DNA from: Mantis religiosa
Lineage: Eukaryota > Arthropoda > Insecta > Mantodea > Mantidae
Assembly (NCBI GenBank): GCA_030765055.1
Contig: CM060950.1
Span: forward strand, 465,478,995 to 465,542,994
DNA: 64,000 nucleotides
Direction: 5' to 3'
Shown here piece after piece: positions 21,583-32,094 of this stretch (position 1 is the stretch's first letter; each line of letters begins with the position of its first letter). A program made the position numbers and the translations under genes. The notes under the pieces were generated by a model that was given only the letters and a program-made list of their open reading frames with translations, was not told where the DNA came from and made no database searches.

Positions 21583-22890
21583 TTGACTTCGTCAAACCTA
21601 ACCTCAAACATTGGCGATGAATGTGAAGTGAAAATTAGTTCTTCAAGGAAAAAATTGGTTTCTTCATTGTGTAATGACAGTGATGACACTTTAACTAAAG
21701 TATGGAAAGAACAAAAAAAGATGTCTGTGGCAAAAAGTAAAATAGCCACGAGAGTGATAAGATCATGCTACAGTAAACTGCCAGATATAAATGTCAAATG
21801 GTTGGAGAGGATTTATACGGCAGTAGTAGAAAATAGAATGTTACATGGATCAGAGGTTTGGGGAGTAGATGAGGCTTGGAGAGGCACTGATAGAGTGCAT
21901 AGATCCTTTTGTAAATATATATTGGGATTACCAATAGCATCACCTAATGGGGCAGCACAATTAGAACTAGGCAGGCATTCTACTAAAATTAAAATCTTGT
22001 CAAGGGCAATGAAATATTTATACAGAATCACAAACTTGGAAGATGGCAATATAATTAAAGAATGTTTTCATATTCAAAAGAGAAGTAACTGGGGTGAGTC
22101 TTGGGCACATAAAATGTATGACTTGTTGAAGCAGATAGGTATGGGTCATTCTTGGATAAATGCAGAGTATGGGTATAGAGGCTTCTGTAAAGAAGTTAAG
22201 CTAAGATTAGAAGATATTGACAGACAAGACATTTTCGCCAATACAAGTAACAAAAGCTCACTGAGATTATATAGAGAAATAAACACAACCTGGGGGAGGG
22301 GAGGATATATAGATATATGTAGTTAGGGCGAGAAGGTTTTGCTTGGGCGAGAACAGGAGTGAGAAACTTGAAAGATGTAGGTCAAGAGAGGGAGCTAGAT
22401 AAATGTCCATTGTGTGGAGAAGAGAATGCAGATTTCCATTATATATTATATTGTAGTCAAACAAAGATATGGAGAGAGCAGGCCTGGCTACGTAAATGGG
22501 ACAGTTTGGGGGGTGAAGTAGTAATTAGAAAAATGTTGTCAGTAAAAGGAGAAAAGAACAGGAGAAATATAGGGAATTATTTAGGGAAAGTTAAAGGGAG
22601 ATGGCTAAGAACAATTAAGAGAAAAATGTTGAGTGGGATAGGTGAAATGGCAGAAAGTGTAAAAAGGAGTAGAAGGCCTCCAATACACAAAAACCTAGGT
22701 TTAGGTGTATGGGGACCGAATTACTATTCAATGGTGGGCAACATGATAGGATTTTCAGGATTTAGGAATATATGGCATACTTCAGTATGGATTTTATAAT
22801 TGTAATCTTGATTTTGTATTTCCATTTGTTGATGTAAAAGGAAAGATGAGAAAATAAATTACTATCTAAATTACTATCTATCTAACTAAA
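21583..22890 (+). pseudogene. Non-LTR retrotransposon ORF2 C-terminal region with zinc knuckle
   Basis: Two frames cover a post-RT region. The first, 21583-22326 (247 codons), contains RMLHGSEVWGVDEAW, VHRSFCKYILGLP and SSLRLYREINTTWGRGGYI, typical of the thumb-to-C-terminus stretch of arthropod non-LTR elements. The second, from about 22340 to 22799, contains a CPLCGEENADFHYILYC zinc-knuckle (C-x2-C-x7-H-x4-C) and a basic tail ending SVWIL. A stop or frameshift at about 22326 separates them. The 3' end has a short TATC-like tail (22862-22889). The RT catalytic domain is absent, so it is 5'-truncated. It is related to the scrap at 36480-36740. Confidence 0.8.
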
Positions 22891-24532
22891 GTAAATATTG
22901 ATATTAGATCAACAAGTTTTTAGTTAGTAGATATAGAAAGTTTGTACAGTGTAAATTTTATGAAAATGAAAAATGTTTTAATATCAGAGGACACCAAAGA
23001 AAGAAATGGATTATTAGCTACATTATCACTAGGGAGCGGATTTATTGGCACTAAAAATGTGTGAAATAGGCAGGCAAAAATGCACTAAAATGGATAAAAT
23101 AGGCATTTAAATAGGTACCAAAAATTTGCTAAGTAAACACAGAGATGCACAATTTTAGTAAAATGGCTCCTAAACTGCACTATAACAAAATCACAACCAT
23201 CGCAACATATTCTGCAAACAAATTCGCTAAACACATACTACTTTGCGGTTCCCTAGACGAAATAGTTCTACATTTATTCCAAATTTCATAAATGGCTCCA
23301 CAGCAAGTTAAAATAACAGATATTGTCGTATAATTAAAATACATATAAATCAACCTCACTAAGTAAGAACCATAATGTGTAGAAAGGTGTGAAATAATTA
23401 ACTACGTCAAAAAACAAAAACATGTTTTTTTTGTAGGGTGCTTAAAGGTTCAAATTGAAATATGTGAAACCTTTGTTAAATTTGTTTCAAATTTATACCA
23501 TTTATTTTTGTGATAATCAAGAATGGAATAATACCAAGTTTCAGCTTTCTAGTTCCAACAGTTTCTGAGGAACTAACAGTTTATGTCTAAATTACAGGCG
23601 ATTTTCAAAATGTCCCACATATTGCAATTTTAAAAATTAATGCTTGGGGTATAAGTTTCTGCAGCCATTTTAACCTATTAATGACCTGTACCTATGTTAA
23701 ATATTTGTCTTCGCCATATCAACGAAGGGAAAAAATAATCATACCTATTTAACAATTTTTATTTTCCTAAGCGTTTTCAGTAAGAAGTAAGCGTTATGAT
23801 TCTTTTCAATACAAATAACAAAAACACAACAAATGTAAATGGGTACACTTAATATGAAGTTGCCCTTAGAGGCATGTTTAGAATTTCATACAGATTAATA
23901 GAAAACTGCATCCTGTGGAACATTTTGAAGTTAGCTAAATGTAGAAAATATGGAATCTGAGAAATCTGACGTTAAAATTACGTAATAGCAGCTACGATAC
24001 AGGTGTAGGGGTATTTAAGTAGTCATGCGACGTTTTCTGTAGTGCCACTAGGGAAAAAACTTTATATTATTGAAGTATGTCTATATTAATTTTAAGACAA
24101 AAAAGCTAAATTTGGTATTGTTGTAAGTTTTGGGCTAATTTGTACAGATGTGTCTCCTTAATAAAGCCCTTTTTGTATATCCAATGTGCAGCAGTAATAA
24201 ATTTCTCTTCCCCGATAACTTCACGTCGAAACCAACAAATACAAAAGCTGTTGTCACAAATTACAAGCAGAAGAAGTTGGCTAAAAAGGCAGCTTTAGGC
24301 ACCAATAAGCAGAATAGGCACAAACGTATGAAATAGGCATTTATAGGCACTATAAAACTAAGAAATTAGGCTAATAATTGTAGGAAACGTTCTTATAACT
24401 TAAAAGTCTACGTTCTGAACAAAGGAATAAAATAGCAAATGGGGCAAAATCTGCCCCTAATTATCACTCAGTTGTCAAAAGTGTAATAAAGAATATATAT
24501 TTGAAATAAACAGAACTACTAAAAGTGGTACA
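22891..24532. other. No gene recognised; AGGCA-rich segments
   Basis: AT-rich non-coding sequence. Two segments (23040-23130 and 24285-24375) repeat the motif TAGGCA with CACTAAAA-like neighbours and may be ends of one old element. 23903-23925 holds the motif CTGCATCCTGTGGAACATTT, seen in variant form elsewhere in the window. No coding pattern found. Confidence 0.5.
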
Positions 24533-24660
24533 GAAGTAAATGTAAGGTTTGCTTATGTCTTGAGAAGCATTGACAAGAGAATTGAGGAAGGTAAGACATT
24601 GGCTGCTGTTCTCAATTTACCAGCCAAAATAATTAATAATACCATAGAGCAAGTGACCAT
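24530..24660 (+). pseudogene. Kolobok/Mutator-like transposase, N-terminal fragment
   Basis: The frame reads NVRFAYVLRSIDKRIEEGK, then TLAAVLNLPAK. This matches the LRxIGKGxxAGxxxCxxMNLPPPP block of the same transposase family as Kol-1 and Kol-2. It runs in frame directly into the C-terminal tail that begins the 91-bp array at 24661, so the catalytic middle was deleted and the N-terminal block joined to the C-terminal tail before, or as, the array formed. Confidence 0.65.
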
Positions 24661-27210
24661 GGAGTCTAGGAAGAACAGAAGGAGTGGAAAACGAAAGAGG
24701 AAGGATGCTGATGATGAAAAAGATGCAGAATATGGATCTGGGGAAGACCATGGAGTCTAGGAAGAACAGAAGAAGTGGAAAACGAAAGAGGAAGGATGCT
24801 GATGATGAAAAAGATGCAGAATATGGATCTGGGGAAGACCATGGAGTCTAGGAAGAACAGAAGGAGTGAAAAACGAAAGAGGAAGGATGCTGATGATGAA
24901 AAAGATGCAGAATATGGATCTGGGGAAGACCATGGAGTCTAGGAAGAACAGAAGAAGTGGAAAACGAAAGAGGAAGGATGCTGATGATGAAAAAGATGCA
25001 GAATATGGATCTGGGGAAGACCATGGAGTCTAGGAAGAACAGAAGGAGTGGAAAACGAAAGAGGAAGGATGCTGATGATGAAAAAGATGCAGAATATGGA
25101 TCTGGGGAAGACCATGGAGTCTAGGAAGAACAGAAGGAGTGGAAAACGAAAGAGGAAGGATGCTGATGATGAAAAAGATGCAGAATATGGATCTGGGGAA
25201 GACCATGGAGTCTAGGAAGAACAGAAGGAGTGGAAAACGAAAGAGGAAGGATGCTGATGATGAAAAAGATGCAGAATATGGATCTCGGGAAGACCATGGA
25301 GTCTAGGAAGAACAGAAGGAGTGGAAAACGAAAGAGGAAGGATGCTGATGATGAAAAAGATGCAGAATATGGATCTGGGGAAGACCATGGAGTCTAGAAA
25401 GAAGAGAAGGAGTGGAAAACGAAAGAGGAAGGATGCTGATGATGAAAAAGATGCAGAATATGGATCTGGGGAAGACCATGGAGTCTAGGAAGAACAGAAG
25501 GAGTGGAAAACGAAAGAGGAAGGATGCTGATGATGAAAAAGATGCAGAATATGGATCTGGGGAAGACCATGGAGTCTAGGAAGAACAGAAGGAGTGGAAA
25601 ACGAAAGAGGAAGGATGCTGATGATGAAAAAGATGCAGAATATGGATCTGGGGAAGACCATGGAGTCTAGGAAGAACAGAAGGAGTGGAAAACGAAAGAG
25701 GAAGGATGCTGATGATGAAAAAGATGCAGAATATGGATCTGGGGAAGACCATGGAGTCTAGGAAGAACAGAAGGAGTGGAAAACGAAAGAGGAAGGATGC
25801 TGATGATGAAAAAGATGCAGAATATGGATCTGGGGAAGACCATGGAGTCTAGGAAGAACAGAAGGAGTGGAAAACGAAAGAGGAAGGATGCTGATGATGA
25901 AAAAGATGCAGAATATGGATCTGGGGAAGACCATGGAGTCTAGGAAGAACAGAAGGAGTGGAAAACGAAAGAGGAAGGATGCTGATGATGAAAAAGATGC
26001 AGAATATGGATCTGGGGAAGACCATGGAGTCTAGGAAGAACAGAAGGAGTGGAAAACGAAAGAGGAAGGATGCTGATGATGAAAAAGATGCAGAATATGG
26101 ATCTCGGGAAGACCATGGAGTCTAGGAAGAACAGAAGGAGTGGAAAACGAAAGAGGAAGGATGCTGATGATGAAAAAGATGCAGAATATGGATCTCGGGA
26201 AGACCATGGAGTCTAGAAAGAAGAGAAGGAGTGGAAAACGAAAGAGGAAGGATGCTGATGATGAAAAAGATGCAGAATATGGATCTCGGGAAGACCATGG
26301 AGTCTAGAAAGAAGAGAAGGAGTGGAAAACGAAAGAGGGAGGATGCTGATGATGAAAAAGATGCAGAATATGGATCTCGGGAAGACCATGGAGTCTAGGA
26401 AGAAGAGAAGGAGTGGAAAACGAAAGAGGGAGGATGCTGATGATGAAAAAGATGCAGAATATGGATCTCGGGAAGACCATGGAGTCTAGGAAGAAGAGAA
26501 GGAGTGGAAAACGAAAGAGGGAGGATGCTGATGATGAAAAAGATGCAGAATATGGATCTCGGGAAGACCATGGAGTCTAGCAAGAAGAGAAGGAGTGGAA
26601 AACGAAAGAGGGAGGATGCTGATGATGAAAAAGATGCAGAATATGGATCTCGGGAAGACCATGGAGTCTAGAAAGAAGAGAAGGAGTGGAAAACGAAAGA
26701 GGGAGGATGCTGATGATGAAAAAGATGCAGAATATGGATCTCGGGAAGACCATGGAGTCTAGGAAGAAGAGAAGGAGTGGAAAACGAAAGAGGGAGGATG
26801 CTGATGATGAAAAAGATGCAGAATATGGATCTGGGGAAGACCATGGAGTCTAGGAAGAAGAGAAGGAGTGGAAAACGAAAGAGGGAGGATGATGATGATG
26901 ATGAAAAAGATGCAGAATATGGATCTCGGGAAGACCATGGAGTCTAGAAAGAAGAGAAGGAGTGGAAAACGAAAGAGGGAGGATGTTGATGATGAAAAAG
27001 ATGCAGAATATGGATCTGGGGAAGACCATGGAGTCTAGGAAGAAGAGAAGGAGTGGAAAACGAAAGAGGGAGGATGCTGATGATGAAAAAGATGCAGAAT
27101 ATGGATCTGGGGAAGACCATGGAGTCTAGGAAGAAGAGAAGGAGTGGAAAACGAAAGAGGAAGGATGCTGATGATGAAAAACATGCAGAATATAGATCTG
27201 GGGAAATTCT
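24661..27210 (+). repeat. 91-bp tandem array of a Kolobok-like transposase C-terminus, 28 units
   Basis: Units start GGAGTCTAGGAAGAACAGAA and run through GGAGTGGAAAACGAAAGAGG and GATGCTGATGATGAAAAAGA to GGATCTGGGGAAGACCAT. Starts at 24661, 24752 and 24843 give 91 bp; one unit near 26890 has an extra GAT. One frame of the unit encodes ESRKNRRSGKRKRKDADDEK then DAEYGSGE, like the tail of Kol-1. Units are almost identical. Left units carry AAGAACAGAAGG and TCTGGGG; units after about 26200 mostly carry AAGAAGAGAAGG and TCTCGGG, showing zonal spread. The frame shifts by one base per unit. Confidence 0.95.
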
Positions 27211-27229
27211 GAAGTGTAGTTCCAACATA

Positions 27230-27926
27230 GCAAAACTTAAATGCTGTTTTTCTCTGTTTTATATTTTTTAAATTTTGGGTGAGTTCATCTATAAAACTAC
27301 TGCAGCTACAAGTATACATTTTTTGGAATGATAACAATACTTAAACTGTTTTTTAAAGGTAATTGTAGAAAAATATGTGAACATTTGAATTAAAAATATC
27401 TTGGATACTTTTAGAAGTTCAAGACATTTACTTAAAAAATCACATATCCTTTATTAAAACTCTAAAAAAAATATGTTATCTTTAATGAATTGTGAAAGTG
27501 TTGTAAAATAACAAATAAAAGTTTCAAAATGATCCGTTCAGTTGTTTTTGAGCTAAGCGCACCAGAAAACACACATTTTAACATTGGTGAGATAGGCTGC
27601 TCCTTAAGGATACCCATGTGTGAAAAACAATAGAACTACAAATTTTGCTTAGATTTACTTGACATGATAAAACAATTATTACTGTATTAACAAGCACATA
27701 TCAAATTTCAAGCCTTTTTTAACATATTTCTTGTGATATTGGTTTATTTATAGTCTTTTATTATCATTTAATCAAACTGTTCCACACGATGCAATTTTAG
27801 TTTAACGAAAACAATGCCTTGCAGTTATACTCATAAATACAATGCGATCCATGTAAATCTGAACCATTTCAATACGTCATAACTTTTGATCCAATAATAG
27901 GACACACGTGCAACTTTAGGAGAATA
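27230..27926. other. No gene recognised; probable Kolobok-like 3' flank
   Basis: AT-rich sequence after the 91-bp array. The minus strand at about 27778-27800 holds TTGCATCGTGTGGAACA, a motif shared with Kol-2 and RepB. A TTAA at 27602 could mark an element end, but I could not find the matching left end. Confidence 0.4.
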
Positions 27927-27928
27927 TA

Positions 27929-28833
27929 CGAGGGCTGTTCAATAAAGAATGATCATAATCTTTTTACGGTCATAATTTTTCGCACTAAAATACAATCTTA
28001 TTATATTCTGTTAGCTTAATGTGAAACAAACACGCCGTAGTAGTTTCCTTGTAGGTACGCCTGTGAGAACCAGGCAAGTTCAGACATGTTCAGTATCACC
28101 TACCGCTGCAATGGAGGTAACATGCAGCTAAAGTTGATGTTAGAGGAAGATCCGGAGTTTCTTTCAAACGTAATCACTGCTGATGAAACTTGGCTACATC
28201 ATTTTGATCCTGAGAGCAAACAGCAAAGCTCAGTGTGGAAATCTCCTTTATCACCAACCCCCCAAAAAGCAAAAGTGGTTGCTTCTGCTGGGAAAGTTAT
28301 GCTCATCTCATTCTTTGATATTCATGGAATGGTTTATCAGCATGTTGTACCTGCACACACATCAGTAACTGGACAATACTACAGAGATATCCTGAAAACA
28401 TTGCAAGTCCATATCAGGCGCAAAAGAGCACATTTCCGTGAAGCAGGCTGGATGTTGCACCACGATAATGCGCTGCCAATATTGTCAATGTTGTTGCTAA
28501 ATATCTTGCAAAAATCAACGTGAAGTGCATTCCTCAATCTCCCTATAGTCCGGATTTAGCCCCATGTAGCTTTTTTCTATTCCCTAACTTGAAGAGACGG
28601 CTTCGTGGGAGGCATTATCCATCATCAGAAGCAGTGGTGAAAGCTGCGGAGGCGATTTTGAAGGATCTCTCAAAAATGGTATCCAGCATCTCTTTGAATA
28701 CTGGCAGAAACGCTGGGACAAGTGCATCGCGTTCAGGGGAGACTATTTTGAAAAGGACCATCAAAATTATGAGGATGAGTAAAGGTACGTTGTCAAAAAA
28801 GAATTGTGATCATTCTTTATTGAACAGTCCTCG
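27929..28833 (+). mobile_element. Mariner M4b, internally deleted, both TIRs present
   Basis: TA flanks it at 27927-27928 and 28834-28835. The TIRs are CGAGGGCTGTTCAATAAAGA on the left and CGAGGACTGTTCAATAAAGA on the right (read inward), continuing to ATGATCA. At 905 bp it is about 360 bp shorter than M6. The loss lies just after the first coding bases, removing the DNA-binding domain. Confidence 0.92.
28110..28790 (+). pseudogene. Mariner transposase lacking the HTH domain (M4b)
   Basis: The start codon region ATGGAGGTAACA (28111) is joined to KLMLEEDPEFLSNV, so the N-terminal DNA-binding region is gone. ITADETWLHHFDPES has the first catalytic Asp (about 28175). MLHHDNALP has the second (about 28460), followed by a frameshift. 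The third motif reads YSPDLAPCSFFLF (about 28545), with Ser for Asp. It keeps both TIRs, so trans-mobilisation would have been possible in principle; the protein itself is dead. Confidence 0.85.
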
Positions 28834-28841
28834 TAATACAC

Positions 28842-29332
28842 AATTGGGAGATTACATCACACTATTTACATCTCAGATAAAATATTGGAAGTGCCTTCCA
28901 CCAGCATCTGTACATGTTTGTACTCGTCTCAGCATATTCTCTCAAGTTTTACGGAGAGTATCCTCGCCAATGTTACTTATTTCGGTTAGAATAAATTCCT
29001 TAAGAACCTCAGTTGTCCGTGGCCTATTCTTGTAAACTCTATTTTTTAGATATCCCCACAAGAAAAAATACGGTGAGGTTAGATCAGGGGACCTGAGGGG
29101 CCACAGACCTTTTGAGATTATTCGATTATCAAATAAACTGGTTACAAGTTCCATGGTGTCGTTATGGCACGTTGCTCCATCTTGCTGGAAATAGCCTTCT
29201 CTGTATTCGATATCATCTCCGTAAAACTTGAGAGAATATGGTGAGACGAGTACAAACATGTATAGAAGCTGGTGGAGGACACTCCCAACATTTTCCCTGA
29301 GATGTAAATAGTGTAATGTAATCTCCCAATTG
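28842..29332 (-). mobile_element. DNA transposon remnant with inverted repeats of about 115 bp
   Basis: 28842-28956 and 29217-29332 are inverted copies of each other (outer end CAATTGGGAGATTACAT, inner part TTTGTACTCGTCTCA through CAAGTTTTACGGAGA). Between them, on the minus strand, is a transposase piece: FQQDGATCHND, RIISKGLWPLRSPDLTS, FFLWGYLKNRVYKNRP. This is the Tc1/mariner-superfamily DDE pattern QQDGA...SPDL..DFFLWG, with Tyr in place of the Asp before FFLWG. Only about 90 residues remain, so it is a deletion derivative. The target duplication is unclear because it abuts the end of M4b. Confidence 0.75.
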
Positions 29333-29393
29333 TATATTATACTCTCCCAAAGTTGCACGAGGTTATGGCCGATTGAAATGGTTCAGCGTTATA

Positions 29394-29651
29394 TGGATCA
29401 CTCTATACATTGTTAGTAAATTTATCAGATGAAATTTGAATCAGAATGTTGGTTTATAATAAAACATATTCAATTCTCATTTTATTAATTTTTAATATTT
29501 GCTTGTGAAATATGATTTTTGTTATTCAATTGCATAAACGCTATTGACAAAATTATCAGCACATCAATATCCTTTTGGTACCGTTTTTGTCCAAGCACAA
29601 AAATCGTTTAAGCTTCTATTTTGAAAACTGCATCGTGTGAAGCAATTTATA
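29394..29651 (+). repeat. RepB repeat, copy 2
   Basis: Collinear with 4990-5248, including the terminal AAAACTGCATCGTGTGAAGC and the TA at which a mariner of the M1 family begins. Confidence 0.6.
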
Positions 29652-30498
29652 TGAGGGTGGTCTGAAAAGTTTCCGACCTCAACATGAAGATGGCAGGACT
29701 CGTAAATAAAAGCTAGTAAACTTCGTTACTCATCAGTTCACAGCTACTCACCAAAGTTTCAGATATTTTGGACGATCAGTTGTTATGTAACGGTCGTTTG
29801 AGTTAATTGGTGTGAGTGTTTTTATGAAAATGGACAAATTCGAGTAGCGAGCCGTCTTTAAATGTTTGGTTTTGAAAGGCAATACGCCTACGCAAATCAA
29901 AGATCAGTTGGATGCTGTGTATGGGGATTCTGCACTATCATTCACCACAGTGAAATTTTGGGCAGCTGAATTTAAACGCGGTCGCAAGAGCTTGAGAGAC
30001 GATGAACGCTGGGGACGTTCAAATACTGCAACTACCTACAAAAACATCGCCAAAGTTCACCACATGGTGCTAGACGACCGCCGAATTAAAGTGAGAGATA
30101 TCAAAAGAACGTGTTTGTCACATATTAAATCAACATTTAGATATGAGAAAGCTGTCCGAGCGTTGAGTGCCGTGTTTGCTTACGTTAGACCAAAAACGTG
30201 TTCCAATGAACATTTCCAACGTTTTGTTGGCGCAGTTTAGGCGCAATAAATCCGAGTTTTGGCGCCGAGATGAAACTTGGATACACCATTATACACCCGA
30301 AACAAAAGTACAGTCCATACAGTGGATTGCAAAGGGGGAACCGGCTCCAAAAAAAGCAAAACCTCTTCTTTTTCGTCTGGGAAAGTGATGGTGACTGTCT
30401 TTTGTGATAGTCATGAAGTTATTTTAATCGATTATCTTCAAAAAGGAAAAATCATTACAGGAGCATCATAACTGACAAGCTGAAGGTAGAACTTGCGG
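29652..30498 (+). mobile_element. Mariner M5 (M1 family), 3'-truncated
   Basis: The 5' TIR contains GAGGGTGGTCTGAAAAGTTT. The coding remnant from about 29827 includes TPTQIKDQLDAVYGDSALS, EFKRGRKSL, then a deletion at about 30100 that removes part of the HTH-to-core linker, MNISNVLLAQFRRNKSEFWR, DETWIHHYTPETK (first catalytic Asp) and FCDSHEVILIDYLQKG. It stops at about 30498 in the middle of the catalytic domain, where unrelated GC-rich sequence begins. At least two frameshifts. Confidence 0.85.
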
Positions 30499-30830
30499 AC
30501 TCTGGTTGTCTAGTCCAGTCCAGTCCAGTCGCCTTTATACACGAGCCGCTGTTTCTAGGTTGCTTCCCGAAGCTGCACGGACTTTCGTGATGGAGCGAGA
30601 ACGTCAGGACTATCTCCGTCTCTTTCTCCCTCTGTTGCTCTCTGACTCGCGCGCTCTCTCTCTATCTCGGCAAGTGTTCAGCGCTAGTCGGTCCGCGAGC
30701 GTGGCTTGGGCGCTATCTGTCTCTTTCTCTCCCCGCTTCTATCTCTTTTGGTGCTCGTCTACGCAGTAGCAAAACAATGCCTCGCTACAATACGTACAAC
30801 AATATACATTCCTTTCTCTCAGATACTACT
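30499..30830. other. GC- and pyrimidine-rich island of unknown origin
   Basis: Sequence composition changes sharply at the M5 truncation point. It begins with GTCCAGTCCAGTCCAGTC, then stretches rich in CTCTCTCT and CGCG-type dinucleotides. The frame at 30506-30769 is open for 87 codons but has a low-complexity Ser/Leu/Arg make-up and no family features, so I do not call it a gene. It could be an LTR or 5' UTR fragment. Confidence 0.4.
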
Positions 30831-31013
30831 ATTACAAATAGAAAATAAATATTTAAAAATAATCTAAGATAATATTAAAGAATAATAAAGAAAAATATAA
30901 ATTCTTATTACCGGCATCCAGTACTTACAACTGCTATCCGTCTGACTTTTTAAAACTATAAATAACAATAATTTGCAGACATTTTTTGTACATTAAGGGC
31001 GTCCAAACAAGAA

Positions 31014-31640
31014 GCAAACTTATAAACTGCTGTAACTCAGCAGGGAAAATACGAGGCGAAGGACTATATACGATGTACCACATTCACATTCCGTAAAAAC
31101 CGGAAGGACCATCACTACCAGAATAATCGAGCATGAACGGAGCATTCGTTTAATGCAACCTGAGAAGTTTGGGCTGGCAGAGCATTGTTTTGATAACGAC
31201 CATAGAGCCAACTTTCGGGAGACGACCATCTTGGCAAAATGCAACAGCTACTAGGAGCGGAAAATTAAGGACGCTTTGACGATTTCCTCTGAAAGGAGCA
31301 CGCTTAAACGTGATGCTGGATTTCAGTTCAGCTTCTCTTGGAAACCAGCCTTAAAATGGAAATCCTCGATTTAAGAAGCAAAGATCAATACAGCTTGATA
31401 ATAAAGTTAAGTAGTTACGTTTCTTTGACACAATTTTCTATACTCACGCCATCTCCTGACCTGGCATTAAATTTACTGAAAACAGTCTTTTATTCAGTAA
31501 TACGAACTTTGATAGTGTGTTGTCTTTGTTTATATTTGTGTTACATACAGTGTTTCATTAGTGGTTATAACATTTAATAAATATCCTGATGATGGGAGAG
31601 ATTCACACTCCCAAATCGTCGATTTCTGATCGTCTTTTCA
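31014..31640 (+). pseudogene. Penelope-like element, lineage 2: GIY-YIG endonuclease fragment and tail
   Basis: A frame from about 31090 to 31350 reads VKTGRTITTRIIEHERSIRL, then PEKFGLAEHCFDNDH, TILAKCNSY, a stop, ERKIKDALTI, and RDAGFQFSFSWKPAL. This is the second half of the GIY-YIG endonuclease domain at the C-terminus of Penelope-like retroelements; the GIY and YIG strands themselves are degraded. A non-coding tail follows with a hammerhead-like motif (31586-31630). The RT part is missing. Confidence 0.8.
31586..31630 (+). ncRNA. Hammerhead-ribozyme-like motif, PLE lineage 2
   Basis: Read in order: CTGATGA (the conserved core), T, GGGAG, a 9-base loop, CTCCC (5-bp stem II), AAA, then ATCG-T-CGAT as a short stem III. 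It has AAA where the core should have GAAA, a likely inactivating change. Hammerhead motifs are documented in Penelope-like elements; the position after the GIY-YIG domain fits. The assignment is by inspection only. Confidence 0.55.
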
Positions 31641-32094
31641 CCTGACTTGCTTCCCAAGAACAACCTCAGTAATTAGTTAATAAATATTAATGTATAAATA
31701 TAAATATTGTGCCTTTTTAGGTAACATTAGGTAACATGACGATTTGATATTTTCTGGGTATTTAAATCAAGGTTACATATTTTTGAACCATTGTGATAAA
31801 CAGTTTTCCTGACTTACTGTTGTTTATCATAACAGAAAGTATAGAAAACAGAAAAAAATGGTGTAAAATAGACTTTTGCTTCATTTATCATCTTGAAATT
31901 TCTAATCCAACTCTATTTCCAAATCTTCACACTTTTCATCAACACCACCATGACGAGGACTGTTATAAAAATCATGATAGATTTATTTCAGTAATTTCAT
32001 CAGCTCATTGTGTTAGCCTTATCTTTCTTTATTCACTGTACTTCTGCTGTAACTTAAAACTTCACGTATCTTATAACAAAAGGTGATATTTTCC
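31640..32094. other. No gene recognised
   Basis: AT-rich spacer between the two Penelope-like remnants. It may include PLE non-coding sequence. No convincing coding pattern. Confidence 0.45.

Noticed and set aside
24661..27210. Possible CRISPR-type array
   Set aside because: Units are contiguous and nearly identical with no unique spacers; the genome is eukaryotic.
26395..27337. Minus-strand frames rich in Ser, Phe and His in the 91-bp array
   Set aside because: They are the complement of a repeated basic/acidic transposase tail and have no independent features.
30506..30769. 87-codon Ser/Leu/Arg-rich protein
   Set aside because: Low-complexity composition in a CT-rich island without a recognised domain or a neighbour that supports expression.
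31793..32086. 97-codon frame before the Penelope RT remnant
   Set aside because: No match to Penelope N-terminal blocks or any other family; composition is that of AT-rich non-coding DNA.
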